From Dugong dugon (lineage: Eukaryota; Chordata; Mammalia; Sirenia; Dugongidae), in assembly GCA_030035585.1 (NCBI GenBank), contig CM057462.1:100523234-100587233 (forward strand): a stretch of 64,000 nucleotides of DNA, given 5' to 3'. The notes below the pieces were generated by a model. The model saw only the letters and a program-made list of their open reading frames with translations. It did no database searches and was not told where the DNA came from. Numbering within the stretch: the first letter of the stretch is position 1; the number at the start of each line of letters is the position of its first letter. Of this stretch, positions 1 through 11,124 are shown in pieces. The position numbers and the translations under genes are program-made.

Positions 1-1080
1 GACTCTTCTAGGTGCTCCCATGCATGGTGATAACCACACATGGGCAATTTTACAGCAACCACGGCCTGATAAATGCAAGAGAACTGAGACTCAGATGCCT
101 CAAGAATAAAGGTCTGGGTTACACCACTAGACAAACCACCTAGACCAGCAGAAGTGCTGGTCAAAGGTGAGGGAAACCTTGAATGAGTGAAAGAGGAGGG
201 AGTACCAATCACAGCAATGAGGACTGTAGCTTATCCCACTAGCCTTTCTCTTGTGAATCTCTTGCTTCTTGCTCACTCATTTTCTCTCTCTCAGAAATTG
301 TGACAGACCTTCTCCTCGAAGAACTAGCGACAGGGTGGAGTGAACTTAATGAAGAGCAGGAGTGGGTCTGAGTGGAGTAGGTTCAAATGTGGAATGCTGT
401 TGCTAGTCTGACCCTATCATCTCCCCCTTACTCTTCAGTTCATGCTGGTCCAGCTTCCAACTGCTGGCATCTGCATTCCTTTCATTCTCTGGCCATAAAA
501 CCCACTTTGCCTGCCTGTGCAATAGCCCAGAAGTGCTGGGAAATTAACATCTCCCAGAAGTGTAATGTGGGGGGGGGGGGGGTAGTGTACGCCTGAGGGG
601 AGGAATATTTTATAACTGAGGCTGTAGAGATTTGCCAGCACATGGTGATGATAAAAATCAGAATGTCTGTTAGTTGATTTTGTTATTCTTTTAAAATTGT
701 TTACAGACAATCCCACTACTGCCTGCATCTGTGGCAGAGCCGTCCCACTGCCATGCCCTTGGTATGCCGCTGCTCACAGGCGTGCCTCTCAGACACTGAC
801 TGGCCTGCAGGAGTCAGTACAGTAATGCCCCAGCTCCTGCACCCGTTGAGTGAGACAACTCTAAGGCTTGTGTCTATACTGACTCTCAGAGTTTCCCCAG
901 CAGGATTGTGTTCTAGTTACCCTGTGTGGTGACTGATTTGATGATACATCCATTATTGGCTACCTTCTGTTCCCTGACTCACTTCCCCACTCTCCGTTTG
1001 GATCTTCTTTCACTGCCCAAATAAACTATTTGTACCCAATGTTTGTGTCAGAGTCTGCTTATAATGGAAACTGAATAAGA
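1..1080 (+). mobile_element. LTR-like remnant, low confidence
   Basis: No gene is visible in this stretch. Near the end there is an AATAAA-type signal (about 1019-1024) followed by text resembling the 3' end of old mammalian ERVL/MaLR-type LTRs (the 'gtgtcagagtctgctt ... aataagaca' pattern). The rest is too degraded to place. A run of 14 G lies at 569-582. Short open frames in both strands are not conserved with anything I know. This could equally be unique sequence with a short LTR piece at its end. Confidence 0.35.
569..582. repeat. G14 homopolymer
   Basis: Fourteen consecutive G residues in an AT-rich setting. Length is probably polymorphic and subject to sequencing or assembly error. Confidence 0.9.
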
Positions 1081-1195
1081 CAAATATCTAGCAAAATTGT
1101 AAATGTACACATTCTTTGTCCCAGCAATGCCACTTCTGGTAATTTATTCTACAGATATACTCACAAATGTGCCCAAAGACGTATGATTATTCTTA

Positions 1196-1420
1196 CTGTA
1201 GTAAACAGTTATTGAGTGCTTACTATACGTTAGGCATTAAAGTTGTTTCCATGTAGTAATTCGCTTAATCCTCAGAACAAGCCTATGAAGTTACAATTAC
1301 AGCTCCATTTTACATACGTGGAAATTGAAGCACAAAGAGGTTAATAACTTGATTAAGACTCTAAGTAAGAGATTGTAGTGCAGAATCAGAGTTCAAAACC
1401 CAGGAAAACTGGCACCTGGG
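1196..1420 (+). mobile_element. MIR SINE nested in old L1
   Basis: The order of landmarks is that of MIR: 'attgagtgcttactat', a 'taatcctcagaacaagcctatgaag' equivalent, a 'cattttacatacgtggaaa' region, then 'agaggttaataacttg' and 'aaacccagg'. It interrupts the L1 reading on both sides. Confidence 0.75.
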
Positions 1421-1566
1421 ATCATCTGCTTATCTGCTACAAAATGCCCGCTCTCTGTAGAAACACACAAACTTGGGTACTTAATACAGCATTATGTGTA
1501 ACAGCAAATGCCTGGAAACAATCCAACGTCCTTCAATAGGGGAATGGTTAGATAAATTATGGAATA

Positions 1567-1830
1567 GAGGAAGAACAGCCAAAACGCTCCTTAGAAGTCG
1601 GGATAGCAAGACTTCATCTCGCGTACTTTGAACATCATGTTTGGTAAAGCAAAGGGTCAGCAAAAAAGAGGAAGACCCACAATGAGATGGATTCACACAG
1701 TGGCTGCAACAATGGGCTCAAACACAGTCACTATTGCGAGGATGGCGCAGGACCAGGCAACTGTTTGTTCTGTTATACATAGGGTTGGTATGAGTTAGAG
1801 GTGACTAGATGGCACCTAACAACACGTCTG
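1567..1830 (+). mobile_element. RTE (BovB-like) LINE, 5'-truncated 3' end
   Basis: Matches the last ~260 bases of the other RTE copies in this window (52.9-53.06 kb on plus; reverse of 62.0-62.28 kb): the 'acgctccttagaagt' block, 'gatggattcacacagtgg', 'gaggatggcgcaggaccagg' and the end 'gatggcacctaacaaca'. It inserted into the old L1, whose text resumes right after it. Only a fragment of the ORF C-terminus and 3' tail remain. Confidence 0.85.
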
Positions 1831-2110
1831 TATAATAAAATATTTAGACCTATTATGTACTAATACATAATACATAAATACTAATACATAAAGCATTCTA
1901 AGATATACCGTTAAGTGAAAAAAAAAAAAATGAGGTGCAGAAGATTGTGCAAAATAGGATTCTAATCATGCAAAACCCAAAGAACTACATGTACATGTAA
2001 ATTCCTGTGTGCATTGACTGTCATGGGGAAGAGTCGTTGCCTCAGGAGAGGCTTGTGTGTCAAGCATAAGAGGGAGACATACTTTACACTTAAACGCTTT
2101 CTTCCTGTTT

Positions 2111-2738
2111 TAATTCTTTAACATAAACACATATTACTCTTTCAAAAAGCTATACTACAAAATACTGTGTAATAACATGGGGAATGTAATTAATGTCACT
2201 GAATTGTAGATGAAAAAATGGAGATGACTGTGTAATAAAGATATATATGAATTTATATGAGCTCACAGAAAAAAAGCAACTAACTCATTCTGTCTGGAAG
2301 AGTCTAGGAAGACCCCATGAAAGATCATAATTGATTGGTAAGAACTTGCCAGAATAAACGTGAAGACGGTCACTCCTGCAGAAGCATATTTAAAGGTTCA
2401 GAAGCATGACAGCTCACAGGATATCAAGTAACTGTACACAGTTTGATGTGCAGGGTTGGCAGGAAATGAGTCTAGGAATTGAGGTTGAGATCAGATGGTT
2501 TGTAGATACATTAATTCACAAGTGAAATGAAATATTCAAGCCTATCAATAACTACTTGGCAAAGATGTTTTCATTGTAGGATATTTAAAATATCTTTGAA
2601 TGTCATGTTTGCCACAGAAGGTATTATAATAAAGGAAGAGAAAACAATTTCAAGCTAAAGAAGTCTCCTAGAAGGGATATTAGCTGTCTTCATACTCTCT
2701 CATTGGCGAGCGTTTGGAGAGAAAGCGTACCAGTTAAG
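2111..2738. other. No recognised feature
   Basis: AT-rich sequence. The stretch about 2160-2260 ('aatgtaattaatgtcactgaattgta') resembles an old L1 3' UTR end and may close the preceding L1. Nothing else can be named. Confidence 0.4.
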
Positions 2739-2961
2739 AATTAGATGGGACTGAATTGAAGTGCCTCTTTCACCACTTAACTGTGTGAGCCTGGAAAATT
2801 ATTTACTAGATGTCAACCTCAATGTCTTCATCTGTAAAGCACAGACTATGAAAATACAAGCTTCATAGAATTCATAAGAGTTAATTGAGATATTTTATGC
2901 AAAGCAGTATATTGCCTGGCATTTAATAAGAACTCAATAATCGTTATCTATTGTTATTGTT
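2739..2961 (+). mobile_element. MIR SINE
   Basis: Reads in MIR order: 'caccacttaactgtgtgagcc', 'tcttcatctgtaaagc', 'gttaattgagatattttatg', 'gcctggcatttaataagaac', 'tcaataatcgttat'. Its 3' end is the target of the adjacent AfroSINE. Confidence 0.75.
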
Positions 2962-3120
2962 GGAGTCCTGGTGGCACAGTGGTTAAGAAATCGACTGCTA
3001 ACCAAAAGGTTAGCAGTTCAAATCCACCAGCTGCTCCTTGGAAACCCTATGAGCGCAGTTCTACTCTATCCTATAGGGTCACTATCCTATAAGTCAAAAT
3101 CGACTTGACAGCAATGGATT
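2962..3120 (+). mobile_element. AfroSINE, short subtype, 13-bp TSD
   Basis: Starts 'ggagtcctggtggcacagtg', with a box A-like segment (GGCACAGTGGTTAAG), a CTGCTAACC anticodon-loop-like segment and a box B-like segment (AGTTCAAATCC), which together resemble tRNA-Ser. The segment between the head and 'ttggaaaccctatg' is short: about 45-50 bases of the long form are missing. The end reads 'aatcgacttgacagcaatgg'. Flanked by perfect 'tattgttattgtt' at 2949-2961 and 3121-3133. Confidence 0.95.
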
Positions 3121-3138
3121 TATTGTTATTGTTAATAT

Positions 3139-3247
3139 GTTGTTGTTGTTGTTAGGTGCCATGGAGTCAGTTCCGACTCATAGTGACCCTATGTACAACA
3201 GAATGAAACACTGCCTAGTCCTGCACCATCCTCACAATCGTTGTTAA
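3139..3247 (-). mobile_element. RTE LINE 3'-end fragment
   Basis: Begins with a (TTG)n run and 'gttaggtgccatggagtcag', then 'tagtgaccctatgtacaac' and 'cctgcaccatcctcacaatc'. This is the reverse complement of the RTE 3' end seen at 1567-1830 and the same text as 46.57 kb and 61.96 kb. Only about 110 bases, strongly 5'-truncated. Confidence 0.85.
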
Positions 3248-4093
3248 TAAACAACAATTTCAACATGATCACAACCTTACTGATATAATAAGAGACTGTT
3301 TTCAAGTGAAAGGAAAACACTTTTCCAGGAAAATGAAGGTCTGCGGTTTTAATCCAAAAAACAATCCCATCCTTAAATTGCTCTCCCTTCTCTTTTCTGC
3401 TGCCAAACTCTCAATGGCAATCTTGCTGTGCCCAGAGCCACATGGGGAGCTGACTGTCACACAATGTGGGATATGTCAGTTCATCCACACCACATTTCTC
3501 ATGACCTCTGATCCAACGAGTTACCCCCAGGATGCTAAACCATGGCCAAGCTGTTGGACTGTCATTTTAAATGAATACTTTAAAAATTCAGAACATTAAT
3601 TTTACCTGGGGCAATGCAATAATACAAATGCCTTTAAATCTAACTTCATGATTAAAAAATATTGCAGCCATCTTTTCTGTTGAGGATGCTCCCAAAAGGG
3701 GTGGCATAGGAAAAAAATGTCACCAAGCAATGTTCTGGCAACACAACCCTAATTAGTTATCACAAAGGCAAAAAAGAAAAAGAAAAAAGGATATCATGGG
3801 TGTCACACTCATCATTCTAGACTGAAACCTGAATATGCTTAGCCTGAATAAAATATGAAACTGGTTCTGATAGAACTGTATAGAAACTACCAAAGAACCT
3901 AGATTAGGCACACTTGTATCTAATATTTTAGTGATTCATTGTACCCCTTTCTTAATACCTATTCTCTGACTTCTCTCTTGTTCTGCCCCATGATATTATC
4001 TACTTCCCCTCTCCTTAGTTACAGTGATAATTCTTGTTTTCCAAACCAAAAATTAGAGTGCATGTTTTGATAAGGTCAAATAATCTTACGGTA
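3248..4093. other. No recognised feature
   Basis: AT-rich sequence with short A-rich runs (about 3770-3790). A 97-codon open frame at 3306-3599 has no recognisable domain or repeat identity and no promoter or splice context; I treat it as chance. Confidence 0.4.
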
Positions 4094-4100
4094 ACAATGG

Positions 4101-4304
4101 AACCAAAACTCCTTGCCATCAAGTCAATTCTGACTCATAGCCACACTATAGGACAGGGTAGACTGCCCCATAGGGTTCCCAAGGCTGTAACCTTTACAGA
4201 AACAGACTACCACATCTTTTCTCCCATAGTGCAGCTAGTGGGTTCGAACTGCCAACCTTAAGGTTAGCAGCCAAGCACTTAACCAGTGTGCCAACAGGGC
4301 TTCT
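4101..4304 (-). mobile_element. AfroSINE, long form
   Basis: Read on the minus strand it has the tRNA-like head ('aagccctgttggcacactgg', 'taaccttaaggttggcagtt'), the long middle segment and the tail 'gaattgacttgatggcaagg'. Flanks 'acaatggaac' (4094-4103) and 'acagtggaac' (4306-4315) look like a TSD with one mismatch. Confidence 0.9.
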
Positions 4305-4315
4305 GACAGTGGAAC

Positions 4316-5750
4316 AGAATATCTTAAAAGAAGGTTTTCTTCCCAAATCCTGGAAATATATGGTAGAACCCACGTGACAATTATAGTCTTCTTTTCCTGA
4401 TATTCCCCTTAAAATGGGAAATATTAAACTTTAAATTCAAAGTACTTGATATGTGTGCATTATATTAAAGGCAAAGAAAAAAGGGAGAAGATTAAAAAAA
4501 CAGCAGGATGGCAGAAACTGACTACATTATTAAAAAAATAAGAGACAAAAACTAGAGGGGGAAAGGAGATAGGGCACGGTCTTGAAGTTTTTGGTCAATT
4601 TTATCTAAAGATTAGCTGAGGTTAGAGTTAATTTTTAAAAAACTCCGAGGGAAAATAATATTATAGCTTAAATAAAAATGAAAGTTTTATTTGTTTATTT
4701 TGTACTCCACAATGAATAAAATGCCCCCCAATGAATAATATTTATAATTATGTTTTACTTCTGCAGATTACCTTATTTTCTTAAAAAAAAAAACCACCAG
4801 GAAGAAAAAGAGACCTACCTCATGTAGCAGAGCTACAAAATTTCTTAGTACTTTCATAATCCTAAATATTCACACCTATGATAACAGGAAAGAACTATTC
4901 CCCAGAAAATAGCTGGTAGTGACATAAAAAATTCCTTTAACGTTTTTATTCGTGTCTGAACATATTATGCAGATTCCCAGAAACGTTGGTGGACCTGGCT
5001 CACCATGGATCAAAGAACTTGAAGTTTTGGTGACTTTGGGTGTTGTTGAGAAGAAAGCATCATTACGAGATGCTGCAAAATCGTAGGCAATTTTCTCATC
5101 TTCTCAATATCCACAAATCTTTGAACTCTGATTATAGGATTCAGGAGACCATCCCTTTCTTCTTCAACTTAATGCCGTATTGAGCTCTGCTAATCTTACA
5201 AAAGAACAAAGAGGTAGCGAATGTTTTCGGGCTATGACCTTTAAAGATCATAACATAATCCATAGCTTATCTGCTGGATTGGTTCAAGTGAAATCTAATA
5301 TAAGACTTTATATTTGTTGTGGTAAAGACTTGTAGCCTCAATATTTGTTACCCTTCCTTCCTTTAATAACAGTAACCCTGAGTTTTAGCTGTGTACACAA
5401 TGTTGTTGTGAAAACTAAATGTCTTGGCCTCCCTTGCAGCAAGCTTTGGTTGTGTAGTTCAGTTCAATGGGATATTAGCAAAAGTGATGGGTTCAATGCC
5501 CAGCTTATGTCCTTAAAAGAAAAGGTTTGCTTTCCAATTCTTTTCTCTTTTTCCCACTGGCTCTAATGTAGATATAATGGAGGGAGCTTGAACAACCATT
5601 TTAAATTGTAAGATGAAAGCCAAACATAGAGAATTACAGAGCAACAAGCTAGAAGTAAGTGGGATCTTCGATATCATGGAGCCACCATATCAACCCTGTA
5701 CTATTTATACTCACTCTGTTACATGAGAAAGAAGTAACCTTCAATTTTGT
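4316..5750. other. No recognised feature
   Basis: AT-rich sequence with A-runs near 4490 and 4780. I see no exon, RNA gene or repeat I can name. A 73-codon frame at 5345-5566 has no supporting evidence. Confidence 0.4.
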
Positions 5751-5754
5751 TTTG

Positions 5755-5870
5755 TTTTTGATTTCTACTTTTTTCTAGCTTTATTGAGTATAATAGGCAC
5801 ACAATATACTTCACAAATTTAAGGGTACAATTTGATAGCTTTGTATACCCAACTGAGACACTTCTCTACA
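5755..5870 (-). mobile_element. Probable old L1 3' UTR piece
   Basis: The segment 'agctttattgagtataata ... cacaatatacttcacaaattt ... gggtacaatttgatagc' resembles a common fossil L1M 3' UTR motif in reverse orientation. Short and diverged. Confidence 0.4.
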
Positions 5871-6800
5871 TATCAGATGCTTGGGATACAAATGCTCAAG
5901 CAAAACAAAGAAGAGTATTAGGACAACTTGCTATTTCATTTGGGTCTGAAATATCCATATCGATGAAATAGGCATAGTTTCTTGGACACTTATTCAGAGG
6001 TACAGAGGCTTAGTAAGAAGTAAAATCATGAATAGCATAGAGGTTGAGACTGCTCCCTGGAATCATTTGGAATGAGACTAAATTATGTTCAAGTGGGCCA
6101 TCTGTAGAGTATGGATTTCACATCTTGCTTTTCATCCCCCCACTCCCTCATTAGGCCTCATAGCAATTTATTTCTCTGATAATTTGAACTACAACTTGGA
6201 CTCTTCAACCCTTCAATTTTATCTGCAACTATCTAATCCAACCCAAATAGATCCTGAGTTCTCAAATGATGAAAAGGAATAATTTTTTCAGTTCTTCCCT
6301 TTCTTAAAAGGAAATTTCTCTGGTCTGTATATTTAAATAAAGGTCTTTGGGATCATACTATAAAGAGCTGGTTCATTGATTTTTCCTAATTCTCTGGATC
6401 CATCATGAAATATATATCCCTTCCAGTGACCCAAGAGGAACTGAGAAATCTGGGAACACAGCTGGTCAGTAAACACAGAGAGGAGAAAACATGTCTTACA
6501 AAAAGTATCTGCCTAGGTAGAAATTCAATTTAAATTTTAACCACATATCTGGCACTTCTACTTTTACGTATTTAAGTGGCTAGATGTCATTGCAAATCAG
6601 GCAGCAAATCTCTCAACCAACAGGTCATTCACAGTGACTAAAATTCAAGCAGTTAATTAGGCATTTGTAATCTCCGCAGCTATTAAAGAAAAATCCCCCT
6701 TTTTCTTTTTTTTCATTTTAAGTTTTGCTGTAGCTGGGGGATAAAAGGAGTAGACGCAGAGTATGGCTATTGCCTGATTAATCTGCATTTAATGGAAATG
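5871..6800. other. No recognised feature
   Basis: Moderately AT-rich sequence without a repeat or gene I can identify. Confidence 0.4.
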
Positions 6801-7010
6801 AATACCTGGGTGATATAAATGGTTAAGTGCTCCAATACCAACCATAATGGTTGGTAGTTCAAACACACAGAGGTGCCTCAGAAGACAGGTCTGGCATTCT
6901 GCTTCTGGAAGGTCACAGCCTTGAAAACCCTATGGAGCAGTTCTACTCTACAGACATGGGATATATATGGGGTTGTCAAGAGTCGAAACTGACTCGACAA
7001 CAGTGAACAA
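6801..7010 (+). mobile_element. AfroSINE, long form
   Basis: Degenerate head ('acctgggtgatataaatggt' then 'taatggttggtagttcaaac'), the long middle ('gaggtgcctcagaagacagg', 'ctgcttctggaaggtcacag'), then 'ccctatggagcagttctac' and the tail 'gtcgaaactgactcgacaac'. Confidence 0.9.
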
Positions 7011-7454
7011 AAGCAACCATACTTTGTACAGTAGAGAGGAAAATAATTAGAAGTCAGAAAATTCCAGGGAAAATTCCCTTTGTAATGTCCAAAGCTTTCT
7101 TATAAAAAAAATAGCTGTAAAGGATTGAGGTGAATACCCATTTACCAGAGGCACAAACTAATCATTTAAAAATGTCTCTGTTTTGAGCCCCAGCAGCCTC
7201 GGATGATTCTGGTGTGACCTCACTAATGATAAGGAGCTCTAGGCCTCACTGGGGTGGGAGCTGGCTCATGGTCACCTCCTCATCCTTTGCAGAGACTCTG
7301 TTGATTGTGGCAATTCCTGGGGCTAAGAGTGTAGGGCCTGATTAGACCCAACAATTGTCACAGTTCCTCTCTTAGGTGTAGAAACTACCACAAGTTTTTC
7401 AAAAGAGCATGTGACAATGATGAATGATTGTCCAGGAAGCAAGCCAAAAGTGTC
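7011..7454. other. No recognised feature
   Basis: Includes a locally GC-richer patch (about 7180-7340). No repeat family or exon recognised. Confidence 0.35.
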
Positions 7455-7463
7455 TATAGAAAC

Positions 7464-7676
7464 TTTAAAAGAAAAAAAAGCAGTTGCTATTGAGTCGATT
7501 CTGACCCATGGTGACACCATGTGTTGTAGAGTAGAATTGCTCCATAGAGTTTTCATGGATGTGTCCTTTCAGAAGATTACCAGGCCTTTCTTCCCAGGTG
7601 CCTTTGGGTGGGTTCAAACTGCCAAGCTTTCGGTTAGTAGTCAAGTGCTTAACCATTTGCTCCACCCAGGGACTCC
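7464..7676 (-). mobile_element. AfroSINE, long form, 9-bp TSD
   Basis: On the minus strand: head 'ggagtccctgggtggagcaa', 'ctactaaccgaaagcttggc', long middle segment, then the tail 'agaatcgactcaatagcaac' and a short T-rich end. Flanked by perfect 'atagaaact' at 7455-7463 and 7677-7685. Confidence 0.93.
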
Positions 7677-7689
7677 ATAGAAACTCTAG

Positions 7690-8420
7690 AGGCTGGAAAT
7701 CCATTTTCTACTCCAGACTAAGCTCATCATCCTTGCCCTTCCAGTTTTTGGAGTGATATTTGTTTCCAGCGACAGCCTTCTTAATGGGCTGGAGAAAATT
7801 AAGGACTGGAGAGATTTCTAGTCCTCATGTGATGCAGCTGTTCAGGACATCTACACTTCAAAGCCCTGCTGTGACTGGGCAAGGCTTCAAAATAATTTTA
7901 ACCTGGGTTTTATTTCCTCAGTGTTCTGCTTGCTAAAAGAAATCTCAGAAATCAATTTGAACCAGGGTGTTAATGATTAATTATGGTTTACTTTGTTTCC
8001 ACTCTAGATTATGTTTGCATGTTAACATACTATCAGTGTGCATAGACCAAAAGATAAGTTCTCTGGGAATTTTAGATATATAGATACAAAATCAGAGATT
8101 GAGGGTTTTTTGGTTTATTTTTTGTTTTGTTTTGTTAAAGAAACGTTTTAAACAAACTTTGTCAAGATGGGAAGACATATATGTGAACAAACAATTATAT
8201 AGGAACAGAAAAAAAATTCCTGCCTCTATTCCTTAATAGAGGTATGAATTTAGTTTCTTTACATATGTAAAATGCTGATAATCCTATCTACTTTAGCGGG
8301 TTATTGAGTTAAATGAAATGACTTGTTAAATACCATGGTATCAATGTTAGTTTCTGTTCTCCCTTCTGAAACACTACAGGGATCCTGAATTTGGCATCTG
8401 TTTTTCATATTTTATTTAGA
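7690..8420. other. No recognised feature
   Basis: AT-rich with a TTTTG-rich patch at about 8105-8140. No repeat or gene identified. Confidence 0.4.
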
Positions 8421-8483
8421 AAAAATCCTGTTACAGTCAAGCTGATTCTGACTCATAGAGACCCTATAGGACAGCGTAGAACC
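8421..8483 (-). mobile_element. AfroSINE tail fragment
   Basis: Only the 3' tail remains ('tcaagctgattctgactcat', 'gaccctataggacagcgtag'). It is 5'-truncated at 'gtagaac' and followed after 50 bases by the L1-1 insertion. Confidence 0.85.
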
Positions 8484-8532
8484 ATTAAACATGATTAGAT
8501 GCAGAAGAACTAGGAGCGCTAAAAGGGAAATC

Positions 8533-8549
8533 AAGAATACTGAAAATTT
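8533..8549 (+). repeat. 17-bp target-site duplication, left copy of L1-1
   Basis: 'aagaatactgaaaattt' here is repeated perfectly at 16634-16650, directly after the A-rich end of L1-1. This fixes both ends of the element. Confidence 0.97.
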
Positions 8550-10147
8550 AGGACTTCCGGGCAACATGGTGCTATAGACAGAAGCAACACACTGTCCCTT
8601 CACAGCAAAGATCCGAAAAACTAAGTCAAACAGAGACACATGTCAATCCTGAAACCCTAAGCATCAAATGAAGAGATACAGAACTCAGCCAAGCACCAAA
8701 TAGAATAAGAAACTGACCAAGAACAGAGAGCATGGAGAGATACATGCAGATGGATCTGCCATCTTGGACTTCTATAGGAGATCAGCAAACAGGAGGTATG
8801 AGAAAGCAGCTTCAAGGAGTTTCCAGCAGGAGACAGAACGGCCAGTAACCAGCGATATACAGTTTCCCAGCCTACCCTTCTTCACCACCGCATGGCCTCT
8901 TCTGCTTCCTGCAGCCAGGAAGCACCGGTTTCACCACAGTGTCACTTGGATTCCACCTGCTCCCACTGGCTGGCTCCCTGAGTGCCTTTTATTGGCTGCT
9001 GGTGTTGTTTTTTTCCATTTCTTTAGATTTCTTTCTTACATCTCACCACCTCCCCCTGCATTTTCTCAAATACCTGGCTCCATGTGCCATCTTTGCTCTT
9101 CCTGAAAGGCTGTGAAACACCACTCTACTGTGAAACTGCTTCCCAGCCTGTGCCGTCACGCTGGTGGGACCTTGGGGGCTTTTTTTGTTTGTTCTTATTT
9201 GCTTTGTTTGTTTGTTTGTTTTCTTTTTCTTTTTTTGGCTTGGGAGCCCTTTCTAGCTGGGAAGCACTGGGTGGCTTGGGAGCTACTACTTTACTCTGTG
9301 CAGACGCACAGTGACATCCCTTGGGACATTTCTTATTTCTTTTTTTTTTAGTTTTTTTCTTTCTTTTTTTTTGTTTTCTTCTCTCCCTTTTTCCCTTTTT
9401 GTCCTTCTTCACTTTCAGTTTCTTGTCTCTTTATAGTTACCTTCTCTTCCTCTCTCCTTCTAGTCGGGCTGTACTTCATAGCCTGTGAGCAACTTCACCA
9501 GTCAGCAGCCAGTGGGATCCCTAGGGGCTTTTCTTCCCTCCTCCCTCTAATTTGTATTTATTCGTTTTTTTCTTTTACCATTTTTCTTTTTGTTTTTCTC
9601 CATTTCTCAGTCTCTCATCACTCCAGTCCAACAGCAAGCTCCCTTACCACAATTTTTCATTTGTTTGTTTCTTTGTGTATATGTTTTTGGATCCTGTTCC
9701 TCTCTCTTCTTTCCCAAAACCATCTTAGCTCCACACATCACTATCTCCCCCCACCTTCCTGCCTACCTGCACCATGTGCTGAACATCACAACCCTAAGTA
9801 GCACAGGCACGGCCTACTGGAACCTGCCCTGCAATGATTCCCAGCCTTCCCTGTCGACCCTAGTATGTGCCACAAACAACCCATCCAAGCAACTCCCCTT
9901 CAGCTGGAACTACCTTGCTGTACCACAGCTGAGTGACTGACCCTCCCCATTGGAGAAGGAGGTGAAAAGTATCGTGACCACAGATAAGCAAACAACAGAA
10001 AACACAGAGCCCGTCTGCTCAGACATAACCAAATAAAACAAAAATCTGGGAGAAATAAACAAATCTAAATCAATAAACAAGGAAAATGACTACTGAATGC
10101 CCTGAAGACAGCAGACAATATCAAAATATATACAAAAACAGGATAAG
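8550..10147 (+). promoter_or_regulatory. L1-1 5' UTR / promoter region
   Basis: Begins 'ggacttccgggcaacatgg', matching the start of L1-2. The plus strand is pyrimidine-rich with T-rich blocks (9180-9240, 9340-9400, 9550-9600). Short GC-richer modules ('gggaagcactgggtggc', 'cagtgggatccctaggggc') alternate with T-rich modules, as in L1-2 and more clearly L1-3. By position it should carry the internal promoter. No TATA box is evident. Long plus-strand open frames here arise because T/C-rich sequence lacks stops. Confidence 0.8.
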
Positions 10148-11124
10148 ATGGTCCCAGAAGGCATCCAAAATAAAACACCAGATGACTTTCCAGTAGAAAA
10201 AAAGGCACTAGAACTACCTGATAGGGAATTCAAATCTCTACTATTCAGAATTATCCAAGAGTAGAAGCAAAAAGCAGACAAAAATGAGGGAAAAATAGAA
10301 AAATTCATGGAAAAGGCAGACAAATTCATGGAAAATGCAGACAAAAAAATGGAGGAATTCAAGAAAATAACACAGGAACAAAGTGCTAAAATAAATTCAC
10401 AACTAGAAATCATATAAAAACAACAATTAGAAATCCAAAAAATAAACAACAAGATTTCAGGAAAGGACAGTGTCACAGAAACACTGAGGAGCAGGTTTGA
10501 AATGACGGAAGACAGGATCAGCAAAATTCAAGACAAACACTTGGATTCAACTCTGTTTGAAGAAAAATCAGAAAAAAGAACAAATAAAAATGAAGAAATA
10601 CTGAGAATTATGTGGGATACTACCAAAAAGCAAAAATTTACAAGTGGTCAGAGTTCCAGAACAGGAGATAAAACAGAAAACACAGACAGGATCATTGAAG
10701 TATTGCTGACAGAAAACTTCCCTAATATCATGAAAAATGAAAAGCTGACCATCCAGGAAGCCCAACCCCATATAGGATAGACCCCAAAAGAAAATTACCA
10801 AGGCATATCATAATCATACTTGCTAAAACCAAAGACACACAAAGAATCTTGAGAGCAGCTCAAGAAAAACAAAAAGTCACATACAGAGGAGAAACAATAA
10901 GACTGAGCTCGGATTATTCGCCAGAAACCATGCAGGCAAGAAGACAAAAGGATGATATATATAAAATGTTGAAAGAAAAAAATTGCCAGCCAAGAATAAT
11001 ATATTTGGCAAAACTCTTTTTCAAATATGATGCTGAAATTAGGACATTTCCAGACAGACAGAAATTAAGGGAATATATAAAAACCAAACCAAACTTACAA
11101 GAATTATTAAAGACAGTCCTTTGA
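10148..11124 (+). pseudogene. L1-1 ORF1 (RNA-binding protein), broken
   Basis: L1 ORF1 protein is a trimeric nucleic-acid-binding chaperone that coats L1 RNA in the cytoplasm. I place the start at ATG 10148 because this frame runs through the acidic N-terminus, the lysine/glutamate-rich coiled coil (about 10265-10560), the RRM region and the C-terminal domain ('RYRGETIRLSSDY'-type and 'NCQPRIIY'-type motifs at about 10870-11010). Premature TAG at 10262 and TAA at 10415 lie in this frame, and there is a frameshift near 10770, before the C-terminal domain. The coiled coil carries a 21-bp in-frame repeat (10303-10344). Expected intact length is about 325 residues, close to the family norm. Confidence 0.9.
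10303..10344 (+). repeat. 21-bp tandem repeat (one coiled-coil heptad) in ORF1
   Basis: Units 10303-10323 and 10324-10344 differ at one base and each encodes seven residues (F-M-E-K/N-A-D-K), i.e. one heptad of the coiled coil. L1-3 has a diverged two-unit version; L1-2 has one. Confidence 0.9.

Larger units (their letters stand above)
1085..2110 (+). mobile_element. Ancient L1 (L1M-like) 3' ORF2/3' end, interrupted
   Basis: Three blocks resemble the end of mammalian L1 ORF2 and its 3' region: about 1085-1195 ('ccagcaatgccacttctgg'), about 1483-1566 (the 'caatccaacgtccttcaat' region) and about 1830-2000 ('gatataccgttaagtgaaa', then 'gaggtgcagaagattgtgc'). Between them sit a MIR (about 1196-1420) and an RTE 3' fragment (about 1567-1830), so the L1 is older than both insertions. 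It is heavily diverged and encodes nothing. Confidence 0.7.

Noticed and set aside
2962-3035. tRNA-Ser-like sequences at each AfroSINE head as tRNA genes
   Set aside because: They repeat over twenty times, always with the same SINE body and TSDs. They are SINE promoters, not tRNA genes.
3306-3599. A 97-codon open frame outside known repeats
   Set aside because: No domain, no splice-site or promoter context, and a length compatible with chance in 64 kb. A translated search against mammalian proteins would settle it.
10090-10524. A 144-codon minus-strand open frame over L1-1 ORF1
   Set aside because: Antisense of the coiled-coil region; composition follows from the A-rich sense strand.
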